The translations under genes and the position numbers were made by a program. Below the pieces are notes generated by a model that saw only the letters and a list, made by a program, of their open reading frames with translations, did no database searches and had not been told where the DNA came from. Positions 17,092 to 25,040 of a stretch of 64,000 bases of DNA are shown here, piece after piece (positions within the stretch are counted from its first letter, which is position 1; each line of letters starts with the position of its first letter). Source of the stretch: Pseudomonas canadensis (GTDB taxonomy: Bacteria; Pseudomonadota; Gammaproteobacteria; Pseudomonadales; Pseudomonadaceae); NCBI RefSeq assembly GCF_000503215.1, contig NZ_AYTD01000011.1, positions 1 through 64,000 of the forward strand. The letters run 5' to 3'.

Positions 17092-17400
17092 ACATATCCG
17101 TTGCTGCGGTAACGGCTGCTTATGGTTCCGCCCTTACGGCGGCTCACTTTTGAAAAGAGCCCAAAAGTAACCAAAAGGCTCTTGCCCCAACACTCGGCAC
17201 CTCGCTTAGGCTCGGTGTGCCCTCACTCCGGCTTGAATCCGTGGGCCGCCGCGATGGGCCATCCTTGGCCCAGCGCGGCTAACCCGGCGTCCTGCCGGGT
17301 TACCCACGGATTCAAGCCTGCGTTCGGCCAGCGTGTTTGACGGGGCGCCTCAGATCAAGATCAAGAGCGACTCGCTTCGCATCGTGGATACGCGGACCTT
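17092..17400 (+). repeat. Long intergenic repeat, copy 1, with cloverleaf-like core
   Basis: About 300 bp nearly identical to 63542-63850 and, in its ends, to the inverted copy at 17567-17852. The core folds as a 16-bp closing stem (17230-17245 with 17303-17318) around two hairpins: CCGCG..GGGCCA / TGGCCC..CGCGG (17249-17278) and AACCCGGC / GCCGGGTT (17281-17301). Short open frames here are not coding. The 16891-17864 interval carries no gene. Confidence 0.85.
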
Positions 17401-17514
17401 GTAGGAGCCGGCTTGCCGGCGAAAAACGTGAGAACGCCGCGTTTTGTCTGATTCCCCGCGTCATCGTTGAAGACCATCGCCGGCAAGAACTAGGCGTCCC
17501 CCCGGCTCCTACAG
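17399..17514. repeat. REP doublet, second half interrupted
   Basis: A GTAGGAGCCGGCTTGCCGGCG element and an inverted partner separated by ~75 bases. Compared with the same doublet at 63851-63952, the second element has an extra segment (AACTAGGCGTCCCC) inside it. It separates two inverted copies of the long repeat. Confidence 0.8.
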
Positions 17515-17566
17515 GACCGCGTTTGCTTTTGCCTTTGCTCCACACCACTCAAGCCGGCTGTCAGGC

Positions 17567-17852
17567 CGCTGTGCTTTTGATTTTGATCTTAGGCGCCCCG
17601 TCAAACACGCTGGCCGGAATTCGGCAGGGATTTGGGGGGTAAACCGGCAGGGATGCCGGTTTAGCCGCCCCGCGCCATGGATGGCGCGTGGCGGCGGCCC
17701 CCCAAATCACTGTCGGATTACGGGCATACCGAGCCTAGGCGAGGTACCGAGTGTTGGGGCAAGAGCCCTTTGCTTACTTTGGGGCTTTTCCAAAGTGAGC
17801 CGCTGTAAGAGCGGAACCATAGGTGGCCGTTACCCAAATAATGGATATGCCC
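17567..17852 (-). repeat. Long intergenic repeat, copy 2 (inverted), different core sequence, same fold
   Basis: Read on the minus strand the ends match copies 1 and 3 (TTCCGCTCTTACAGCGG; CCCCAACACTCGG; CCAGCGTGTTTGACGGGGCG), but the core differs in sequence while keeping the three stems: GATTTGGGG/CCCCAAATC, GCGCCA/TGGCGC within CCGCC/GGCGG, and AAACCGGC/GCCGGTTT. The element ends just after the stop of the ABC transporter gene at 17865. Confidence 0.85.
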
Positions 17853-17864
17853 CCAACCCATCAC

Positions 17865-19709
17865 CTACAACAAAAGCGCCCCAACCTCACGGCTTCCGAC
17901 ACCACGCAAATACGTCTGATACAACGCAGCGTACGCGCCACCCCGCGCGATAAGAGCCGTATGCGGCCCCAACTCCACCACCTGCCCATGCCTCACCACC
18001 GCAATCCGGTCCGCATCACGAATCGTCGCCAGTCGATGCGCAATGATGATCGCCGTACGCCCCTCACACAGCCGCCGCAACGCCCGCTGAATCCGCCGCT
18101 CCGTATGAATATCCACTGCCGACGTCGCCTCATCCAGCACCAACACCGCAGGATCCGCCAAGTAAGCGCGAACCAGACACACCAGCTGCCGTTGACCGTG
18201 GCTCAAGTGCGCCCCCAGAGGGCCAACTTCAGTGTGGTACTGATGAGGCAGACGCTCCAACACTTCGTCGGCACCCAACTCACGGGCGGCAGCGATCAGC
18301 GTACTGTCGTCGGCCCGGGGCGCGGCCAGGCGCAGGTTGTCGAGGATGCTGCCACTGAACAGCACATTGTCCTGCAACACCACGCCAACGTGACGGCGCA
18401 AGGTGTGCTGGGCCAGATCGCGTACGTCAATGGCGTCCAGCCGCACGGTGCCACTCTGCGCTTCGTAAAACCGCGTCAGCAACTGCACCAGCGTGCTTTT
18501 TCCGTGTCCGGAGGGGCCGACAATCGCCAGCACTTCACCGGCCGGTATATGCAGGTCCAGGCCCGTGATCACGGGCGCCTGCCCGTAGCTGAAGCCCACG
18601 TTGTCAAAATGCACTTCGCCGCGCGCATGCTCCAACGGCTGGGGCCTCTCACGGTCTACGATCAGCGGCGTGGTATCCAGCAGCAGGAAAATCCGCTGGG
18701 CCGAGGCCGAGCCGGTCGCGTAGCGTTCAAACAGGTCCGACAGCTCCTGCAAGGGCCCGAGGAACAAAAACACATAGAACAGACTTTCCGCGACCTGGCC
18801 GACACTCACATCACCCGCCGCCAATCCATACGCGCCCACCAACAGCAGCACCGCAATACCCGCCGAGCTGAGCAGCGCGGTGAACGGTGCAAACCATGAC
18901 GAACGCACGCTGCCGCGAATCAATGCCAGGTTAAAGTCATCCAGCAAACCCCGATAACGCCGCAGGTTCGGTGCTTCCTGGGCGCATTGCTGCAACAGGC
19001 GCGCGCCGCTGACGCTTTCCACCAGGTGCGCGGTAAAGCGGCTGCGGTTCTCCGCAACCGTGGCCCAGTTACGCTGGGAAATGCGTTTGAAGCTCCACGT
19101 AGCGAGCACCAGCAACGGCACCGTCGCCACCAGGCTCAAGAAGAATCGTGGGTCGATGCGCCACAGCATCAGCGAGGCCAGGCCACAGCGCAGCACCGCG
19201 CCCAGCAGTTCCGGTGGGCCCTGGATCACCAAGGGTTCGAGGGCGTCGACGTCGCGGTCGACCCGGGAAATGATGCGCCCTGCACGGGTCTGGTCGAAGT
19301 AGCTCACGCTCAGGCTTTGCACATGGGCGAACACCTTCACGCGCAAGGCATTCAACACCCGGATCGCGGCGCTTCCGGCAATGAACTGCGAGACCCCGGC
19401 CAGCAGGAAGCGCGCCAGCCAACTGGCCGCCAAGCCCAGCCCCAGCCATACCACCAGACGCTCGTCCAGCAGCCAGTGGTCGTCCTGTTGAATCAGCCCG
19501 CGATCCAGCAGTTCGCGCACGAACCACGGCCGTAGGAAAACGGTGAACACCAGCAGGATTTCGATGCTGATCACCGCCAGGATCTGCCGGCGGATGGGCC
19601 TCAGTAAAGGCAGCAAGCGCTTGAACATGCTGCGATCCAGGGTTTTTTTGGCCAGCATTTCTTCGATTTCGATGTCGCTCAAGGCTTTGCCTGGCAGCGG
19701 GTTAGCCAT
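17865..19709 (-). CDS. Heterodimeric ABC exporter half-transporter, catalytic-site subunit
   Basis: 614 residues: membrane domain (about residues 40-330, six spans) and C-terminal ATPase. Walker A GPSGHGKST, Q-loop VVLQDNVLFSG, Walker B VLVLDEATS with catalytic Glu, and switch His in IIAHRLAT are intact, but the signature is LSHGQ instead of LSGGQ. Its partner has the complementary defects, so the pair should form one competent and one degenerate ATP site. The start at 19709 overlaps the partner's stop by 8 bases. Substrate unknown; multidrug or lipid exporters of this type are common. It is not obviously tied to sulfur use despite its location. Confidence 0.92.
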   Translation of the reverse strand: MANPLPGKALSDIEIEEMLAKKTLDRSMFKRLLPLLRPIRRQILAVISIEILLVFTVFLRPWFVRELLDRGLIQQDDHWLLDERLVVWLGLGLAASWLARFLLAGVSQFIAGSAAIRVLNALRVKVFAHVQSLSVSYFDQTRAGRIISRVDRDVDALEPLVIQGPPELLGAVLRCGLASLMLWRIDPRFFLSLVATVPLLVLATWSFKRISQRNWATVAENRSRFTAHLVESVSGARLLQQCAQEAPNLRRYRGLLDDFNLALIRGSVRSSWFAPFTALLSSAGIAVLLLVGAYGLAAGDVSVGQVAESLFYVFLFLGPLQELSDLFERYATGSASAQRIFLLLDTTPLIVDRERPQPLEHARGEVHFDNVGFSYGQAPVITGLDLHIPAGEVLAIVGPSGHGKSTLVQLLTRFYEAQSGTVRLDAIDVRDLAQHTLRRHVGVVLQDNVLFSGSILDNLRLAAPRADDSTLIAAARELGADEVLERLPHQYHTEVGPLGAHLSHGQRQLVCLVRAYLADPAVLVLDEATSAVDIHTERRIQRALRRLCEGRTAIIIAHRLATIRDADRIAVVRHGQVVELGPHTALIARGGAYAALYQTYLRGVGSREVGALLL

Positions 19710-21468
19710 GGTCGATCCCCAGCAAGTCGCGGTAGTACGGATTGGATGATTGCAGGTCGGCGTGCGGGCCTTCGGCGCAGATCTTGCCGTTTTCGAGCAC
19801 TAACACGCGGTCCGCCAGTAGGAGGGTCGAGAGCTTGCTGGAGATCACCAACACCGTGGTGCCATGCAATTGCCGCAGGTTGTGCAGCACCTGGCGCTCG
19901 CTGATGGCATCAAGCGCGCTGGTGGCGTCGTCCAGGCATAGGATGTCCGGTTTGCCCAGCAGCGCGCGGGCCAGGCATAACCTTTGGCGCTGACCGCCGG
20001 ATAGCGTCACGCCGCGATCGCCCAACGGGGTTTCCAGGCCGAGGGGCAGGCGCTGCAACACGTCTGAAGCGGCGGCGAGCCGTAGCGCCTCGCGCAGTTC
20101 CTCGTCGGTGGCAGCGGGCGCGCTGAGGCGCAGATTGGCGGCCAGGGTACCGGCGAACAGAAAGCTTTCCTGGGGCACCACGTGCACACGCTTGCGCAGC
20201 GGGCCCAGTTGCAGCTCGCGGATATCTTGCCAGCCGGCGCTGTCTGAACCCAGCAGCAGACGCCCGGCGGTGACGTCACTCAAGCGCGGCAGCAGGCCCG
20301 CCAGCAGGCTTTTGCCGGTGCCGGTGGCGCCGACCAAGGCGATGATTTCACCGGGCTGCAAGGTCAGTGAGCAGTCGTGAAGGATGTCACGGCCACCGCC
20401 TGGCGCCGTCACGCTGACCTGTTCCAGCTTGAGCCCCAGGGGACCGGCGGGCAGGGTGGCAGTACCGTTGCGGATCTCGGCCGGGGCGTCGAGCAATTGC
20501 CAGATTCGCTCGGCGCTGGCGCGGGCATCGGCGAAGGTCTGCATGACCCGGCCGATGCCCTCGATACGAAATACCAGGGTGGTGGCGATCAGCAGTGAGG
20601 TCACCAGTTCGCCAATCCCCAATTGCCCGGCTGCGACCAAGTGCGCGCCGTACACCAGGATCCACACATGCCCCAATGCAACGACCGCCTGCGGCAGCGG
20701 GATGCGTGAGCTGGAATACGCCAGTGCCTGGCGGGCCAATGCAGCGAACACCGCGACCTGATCGGAAAACCCCTGGATACGTGGCTGTTCGAGGGCAAAT
20801 GACTTGATCACGCGCACGCCGCCAATGCCTTCGCTCAGGTCCTGGTTGACCCGGTCATAGGCGCTGCCTACGGCGCGGTCCAGGCTTACCAATCGTTCGG
20901 TCTGGCGCACGAAAATCCACAACCCGGTGACCGTCAACAGTAGCGGCACCAGCCCCAGCAACGGGTGGTACCAGCTCAATAGGCCCACCGTGGCGAGCAC
21001 CACCAGCGGGGTTTCTACCAACTGGCGCCAGAAGGTGATCAGCGCATCGCGCACCTTGTCCGCGTCGCGGGTGGTCCGGGTGATCATCTCGCCCATGCCG
21101 TGCTGCCAGTGATAGCCCAGGTGCAGGCTTTGCACCTGGGCCAGGATGCGTTCGCGCAGGCGCGTCAGCAGTGCCTGGCTGATCACCAGCGAAAGCACGC
21201 TGGCGATGTATTGCAGCACACCGCGCCCAAGCGCCACGGCGAGCATCAGCCCCAGCCAATACCAGCCAAGGCTCGCGTCCAGGCTACCGTCGGCGTTATG
21301 GACCACGGCGCGGCCGGCGCTGACATCATTCACCGCATGCCCGATCAGCCATTGTTGCCAGACCAGCCCCAAGTTGATGGCCACGTACAGCGCAGCCACC
21401 AGGGTGAATCGCCAGGGCATTTCCCGGTAGATCGCCAGGCTGCGTAGAAGAGGGTGTTGTTCGATCAT
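19702..21468 (-). CDS. Heterodimeric ABC exporter half-transporter, degenerate-site subunit
   Basis: 588 residues with an N-terminal six-span domain and a C-terminal ATPase. Walker A is GATGTGKS and the signature LSGGQRQR is canonical, but the Walker B Glu is Asp (ILCLDDATS) and the switch His is Ser (VISSKLST). Those are the typical changes of the degenerate-site protomer in heterodimers such as TM287/288 or LmrCD. The ATG at 21468 is used; the longer frame starts at a TTG. It is the first gene of the two-gene exporter operon, 51 bases downstream of the flavoprotein gene's stop at 21520. Confidence 0.92.
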   Translation of the reverse strand: MIEQHPLLRSLAIYREMPWRFTLVAALYVAINLGLVWQQWLIGHAVNDVSAGRAVVHNADGSLDASLGWYWLGLMLAVALGRGVLQYIASVLSLVISQALLTRLRERILAQVQSLHLGYHWQHGMGEMITRTTRDADKVRDALITFWRQLVETPLVVLATVGLLSWYHPLLGLVPLLLTVTGLWIFVRQTERLVSLDRAVGSAYDRVNQDLSEGIGGVRVIKSFALEQPRIQGFSDQVAVFAALARQALAYSSSRIPLPQAVVALGHVWILVYGAHLVAAGQLGIGELVTSLLIATTLVFRIEGIGRVMQTFADARASAERIWQLLDAPAEIRNGTATLPAGPLGLKLEQVSVTAPGGGRDILHDCSLTLQPGEIIALVGATGTGKSLLAGLLPRLSDVTAGRLLLGSDSAGWQDIRELQLGPLRKRVHVVPQESFLFAGTLAANLRLSAPAATDEELREALRLAAASDVLQRLPLGLETPLGDRGVTLSGGQRQRLCLARALLGKPDILCLDDATSALDAISERQVLHNLRQLHGTTVLVISSKLSTLLLADRVLVLENGKICAEGPHADLQSSNPYYRDLLGIDHG

Positions 21469-21519
21469 GAAAAGCTCATCAGGCAAAAACAGGAAAGGGC
21501 CGCGGACGGCCCGAATGGC

Positions 21520-22752
21520 TTATTTTCGGGTGGCGCCCTGGGTTTCCTTGGCATTCAGGATCGCGGTGTATTCGCCTGGGTCCACACCGTTGAGGTAGTA
21601 GTTACCCACATGGTGCAAGCGCCAGCGGATCGGGTCGTGGGTGGTGTGCACGCGGGCGTTGCGCCAGAAGCGATCCAGGTTCCACTTGCTCAGCGAGGAA
21701 CTGGCGCCTAGCAGCGAGAAGATATCGCTGGAGATCTTCAGCGAAGCGCTGTCGGAATGCGCGCGGGCGGTGGCCACCGAGAGGATCAACTCATCCTGCA
21801 GTTCCTTGTTCTCCGGATTCAGTTCATGCAGGTCGAACACCCGCGCCGCATCACGCAACAGGGATTCAGCCGCTCGCAGGGCCACCGCGTATTCGCCGAT
21901 CTGCTTGATGATATGCGGCTCTTCATTGGCGTGTTCGACGCCGCTTTCCACCCACGGCCGGGCGTTGTGCTTGAGATAGTCGACTGCCGCGGCCAGGGCG
22001 CCGGCGGCGATGCCGGTGTCGATAGCGGCGTGGAGGATCTGCGGGAAGGTCAGCCCTGTGCGTTTCATCGGGCCTTTGCGACGTGACACGTAGTCTTCGT
22101 CCAGCACGATGTTGTCGAACTTCACCGTGCCGCTGACCGAGTTCTTCTGGCCGAAGGCTTCCCAGTCATCCACCAGCGTGAGTCCCGGTGCATTGCGGTT
22201 GAGTAGCACGCCGGCGCCGCCGTCATCGGAGGCGGCCGTGAGCGAGATCCATTCGGCCAGATAGGAGCCCGTGGAGTAGAACTTGCTGCCATTGAGCACC
22301 AGCGCGCCATCTTCGCGGCGGTCGACGCGGGTCTTGAGCGCGAATTTGCTCTTGCCGCCCACCTCGGCCAGCGCATTGCCGAAGCGTTTGCCTGCCAGCA
22401 CGTCACTGACCAGGCGATCACGCACCGCCTCCGGGTAGCCGGTGAAAACCCCGCGCAGCATCACGTTGTGGATCTGCAGCAGTTGCCCGACGCCGCCATC
22501 GGCCACCGAGATGATGCGCACGGTTTCAACGATGGTTTGCACCGAAGCGCCGAGCCCGCCAAAGGCCTTGGGCACGCCGATGGCGGTGATGCCGCTTTCG
22601 GACAGCAGTTGCGCCTGGCGCCAGGGCAGTTGGCCGTTCTGCTGGCTGTCGGCAGCGATGGCGGCGATTTCCACCGCGATGTCCTTGGCGGCAGCAATGG
22701 CCTCGGCTTCGCTATGCAGTTGGCGAACGGGCGCCTGTTCAAATGTAGTCAT
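21520..22752 (-). CDS. DszC/SfnB-like acyl-CoA-dehydrogenase-fold flavoprotein monooxygenase
   Basis: 410 residues of the acyl-CoA dehydrogenase fold. The central domain (GSKFYSTGSYLAEWISLTA, then FDNIVL) and the C-terminal helical domain ending HHVGNYYLNGVDPGEY match SfnB and dibenzothiophene monooxygenase DszC, which are FMNH2-dependent and lack the dehydrogenase catalytic Glu pattern. Likely role: oxidising an organosulfur compound (thioether to sulfoxide/sulfone) or a related sulfur step. The start at 22752 has AAGGA upstream. A candidate sigma-54 promoter (22878-22893) lies further upstream with a REP doublet in the leader. Confidence 0.87.
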   Translation of the reverse strand: MTTFEQAPVRQLHSEAEAIAAAKDIAVEIAAIAADSQQNGQLPWRQAQLLSESGITAIGVPKAFGGLGASVQTIVETVRIISVADGGVGQLLQIHNVMLRGVFTGYPEAVRDRLVSDVLAGKRFGNALAEVGGKSKFALKTRVDRREDGALVLNGSKFYSTGSYLAEWISLTAASDDGGAGVLLNRNAPGLTLVDDWEAFGQKNSVSGTVKFDNIVLDEDYVSRRKGPMKRTGLTFPQILHAAIDTGIAAGALAAAVDYLKHNARPWVESGVEHANEEPHIIKQIGEYAVALRAAESLLRDAARVFDLHELNPENKELQDELILSVATARAHSDSASLKISSDIFSLLGASSSLSKWNLDRFWRNARVHTTHDPIRWRLHHVGNYYLNGVDPGEYTAILNAKETQGATRK

Positions 22753-22782
22753 GCATTCATCCTTCTGGTTTGGTTCGCATCC

Positions 22783-22851
22783 TGTAGGAGCCCGGCTTGC
22801 CGGCGATGGTGTTTTCAAGAACGCCATCGCCGGCAAGCCGGGCTCCTACAA
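22783..22851. repeat. REP doublet (inverted pair)
   Basis: TGTAGGAGCCCGGCTTGCCGG and its inverted partner lie in the presumed leader between the sigma-54 promoter at 22878 and the gene start at 22752. Confidence 0.9.
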
Positions 22852-22877
22852 GGGGGTGCGGTGTTGGAATGGGCTTG

Positions 22878-22893
22878 AGCAAGTTCCAAGCCA
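22878..22893 (-). promoter_or_regulatory. Sigma-54 promoter candidate for the DszC/SfnB-like gene
   Basis: Minus-strand TGGCTTGGAACTTGCT keeps TGGC, TTGCT and the exact spacing; the rest of the -24 block is off consensus. Confidence 0.55.
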
Positions 22894-22934
22894 ATGTGAA
22901 AAGCCATGCTGTACAGGGGCTGCGCAGGCTGGGG

Positions 22935-23001
22935 TGCTGCTGGAGAAGCAGCTCGAGCAAGTGGCTGCTGGCGCAGCAACAGTGCTGTTGGCAGGTCAGC
23001 A
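22935..23001. promoter_or_regulatory. Cluster of three candidate sigma-54 activator sites between divergent promoters
   Basis: TGCTG-N6-AAGCA (22935-22950), GGCTG-N6-CAGCA (22963-22978) and TGTTG-N6-CAGCA (22986-23001) match TGYTG-N6-CARCA with one, one and no mismatches. They lie between the divergent sigma-54 promoters at 22878 and 23055 and could serve both. Confidence 0.5.
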
Positions 23002-23054
23002 GTCGCCTGCTCCAGCAAGCACCAATACCCCCGCAAACCGGGGCTCACGCCGAT

Positions 23055-23070
23055 TGGCACGGCCTCTGCA
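23055..23070 (+). promoter_or_regulatory. Sigma-54 promoter of the DszB-like/aldolase operon
   Basis: TTGGCACGGCCTCTGC(A) has a perfect TGGCACG block and GG-N10-GC spacing, 43 bases before the start at 23113. Confidence 0.82.
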
Positions 23071-23112
23071 ATACCTCCCTCCACTGACTTGCCCAACTCA
23101 ATGGAGCTGCCC

Positions 23113-24156
23113 ATGACCCTTTCCGCTGTCCTGCCCACGCCTGAGCTTGAGCAGATCTGGTTCACCCGCTGCCCGGTGCCCACTGCGTCCGGCATCGCCT
23201 ACAAACTGGGGTGGTTGACCGAAGAGTTCGCCCCGGATGGCCTGCCGGTGTCCACGTTGCAGGAGGCTCGCCAACTGGGTCGCCACCATTACGATCATGA
23301 TCTGCCGGGGCTGTTTCGCGAAGGCGGCAATGTCCCCGCATTGGCAGCACGTGCTGCAGGTGCGCCAAGCCGATTGATCGGCCTGACCTGGATCGAGGAG
23401 TGGCAGACCATTCTGGTCCGTCCGGACTCCGGCATCACCCGGCCCGAAGACCTGAAAGGCAAGCGCCTGGCCCTGCCGGCCTGGGGCGACAGTCGCCCCG
23501 GCAGCATCGCTCGAGCCATGACCCTGCACGGCTACAAGGGTGCATTGAGCCTTGCCGGCCTGGGGTTTGATGACGTGGAGCTGGTGGAAGTGGCGTTGCA
23601 CGACCAAGAGCAAGCGCCGGACCCGCAACAAGGGCTTCAGCGCCTGTGGTCGGGCCTGGATTACCTGGTGCGCGGCGAGGTGGACGCGGTCTACGTCAAG
23701 GGCGCTTCGGCGGCCGATGCGGCGCGCCGGTTGGGCCTGGTGGTGGGGATCGACCTGGATCTGATCGCCGAACCGCGTTATCGCATCAACAACGGCACGC
23801 CTCGGCCAATCACCGTGCACCAGAGCTTGCTGGACAACCACTTTGACCTGGTGGTGCGTTTCCTTGCGCAAACCCTCAGCGCGGCAGATTGGGCGGCGAA
23901 CCATCGCGACAGCCTCAACGCGATTCTCGAAGAGGAAACCCGCGCCGGCAGTGCCGGAGTCGCCGAAGCCTATCGCGGCGATTTCCACACCACCCTGGCG
24001 CCGGATCTGTCGGCACTGCGCCTGGAATTCCTCACCACCCAAAAAGACTTTCTCTACCTGCACGGCTTCCTGGAACGCGATTTTTCTATCGTCGACTGGG
24101 TCGATCCGCGCCCTCTGCAAGCTGCCCATGAACTGTTGGCCAAGCGCCGCGCCTGA
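23113..24156 (+). CDS. DszB-like sulfinate desulfinase family protein
   Basis: 347 residues without signal peptide. IWFTRCPVP carries Cys20, and HYDHDLPGLFREGG carries His59 and Arg69, aligned with DszB Cys27, His60 and Arg70. It is a more distant paralogue of the two at 13576-15719. The start at 23113 is preferred over 23101 because GGAG (inside ATGGAGCTGCCC) lies 8 bases before it. It is the first gene of a plus-strand operon with a class II aldolase-fold protein, a flavin monooxygenase and a peptide-type ABC importer, behind a strong sigma-54 promoter. Confidence 0.82.
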   Translation: MTLSAVLPTPELEQIWFTRCPVPTASGIAYKLGWLTEEFAPDGLPVSTLQEARQLGRHHYDHDLPGLFREGGNVPALAARAAGAPSRLIGLTWIEEWQTILVRPDSGITRPEDLKGKRLALPAWGDSRPGSIARAMTLHGYKGALSLAGLGFDDVELVEVALHDQEQAPDPQQGLQRLWSGLDYLVRGEVDAVYVKGASAADAARRLGLVVGIDLDLIAEPRYRINNGTPRPITVHQSLLDNHFDLVVRFLAQTLSAADWAANHRDSLNAILEEETRAGSAGVAEAYRGDFHTTLAPDLSALRLEFLTTQKDFLYLHGFLERDFSIVDWVDPRPLQAAHELLAKRRA

Positions 24157-24171
24157 AACCGGAGAACTCAC

Positions 24172-24903
24172 ATGACTGCCATTGCCCACGCTCAACCGAT
24201 CAGCCTCGAACTGCAGGCCTTTGTCGACAAAGTGCTGCTGGAGGCCGAGGAGGCTTTCACCGTATTCCGTGAAACCAACACCATCACTGCCAATGGCACC
24301 GTCGGTTTTATCGAGCGCGTGCCCGGCCAGGAACTGCTGGTGTCGGTGAACTACGGCGGCCCGTGGAACTACCGTAAACCGCTGCAAGCCACCGTCACCG
24401 ACTTTGCCGGCAATGTGATCCTCGGCAAGGGCAAAGGTGGCCTGGGGCGCTACACCAAGCTGTTCCAGCAACACCCGGACGTGACCACCGTGTCCCACGT
24501 GCATTCGCCGTACCTGGGGGCCTGGGCCCAGACCCACCGCACATTGCCGTTCCATTACGTTCCGGTCCAGCGCTATCAATTGGCCCGTGAACTGCCGGTG
24601 TACATCGACCGTCGCCAGCAGGAAGTGGACTTCATCCTCGACAAGATCGCCGAGAACCCCTTCAACCTGGCGATCCTTGAAGCCAACGGCGGCTCCACCG
24701 TGTGGGGCAAGCAAGGGCTGCGCGCCACAGCGGAATTCATCCTGTTGCTGGAGGAGGGCGCACAGCTGCAATTGCTCGCCGATGCACTGGGTGGTTCCCG
24801 CGCTTATGGACCGGGCGTGTTGACCCAGCAGTGGAAGATGAGCGGGCTGTTTGAACAGGCCACCGCGCTGGGCCTTGTACCCGCCATCGACCGCAAAAAC
24901 TAA
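24172..24903 (+). CDS. Class II aldolase/adducin-fold protein, catalytic residues altered
   Basis: 243 residues of the class II aldolase/adducin fold. Zinc ligands His109 and His111 are present (SHVHSPY), but the third ligand His of the usual ANHG motif is Gly173 (EANGGSTVWG) and the catalytic Glu region before the HxH motif reads GLGRYTKLF with no Glu. It may therefore not be an ordinary aldolase. It follows the DszB-like gene by 15 bases and is surely co-transcribed. A role in processing the carbon part of the sulfur compound is possible but unproven. Confidence 0.8.
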   Translation: MTAIAHAQPISLELQAFVDKVLLEAEEAFTVFRETNTITANGTVGFIERVPGQELLVSVNYGGPWNYRKPLQATVTDFAGNVILGKGKGGLGRYTKLFQQHPDVTTVSHVHSPYLGAWAQTHRTLPFHYVPVQRYQLARELPVYIDRRQQEVDFILDKIAENPFNLAILEANGGSTVWGKQGLRATAEFILLLEEGAQLQLLADALGGSRAYGPGVLTQQWKMSGLFEQATALGLVPAIDRKN

Positions 24904-24920
24904 ACACACCGCGAACCCCT

Positions 24921-25011
24921 TGTAGGAGCCGGCTTGCCGGCGATGGCGGCGGTACATCCAACATTGATGTTGCCTGATGCACCGCTATCGCCGGCAAGCC
25001 GGCTCCTACAG
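24921..25011. repeat. REP doublet (inverted pair)
   Basis: TGTAGGAGCCGGCTTGCCGG and inverted partner with a ~45-base loop, between the aldolase-fold gene and the next monooxygenase gene. It may tune expression across the operon. Confidence 0.92.
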
Positions 25012-25040
25012 GGATGGCTATATATTCAAGGATGTTTGTC

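Noticed and set aside
23098..24957. A ~620-codon minus-strand frame opposite the DszB-like and aldolase-fold genes
   Set aside because: Antisense to two genes with conserved active-site motifs and good starts; no recognisable domain.
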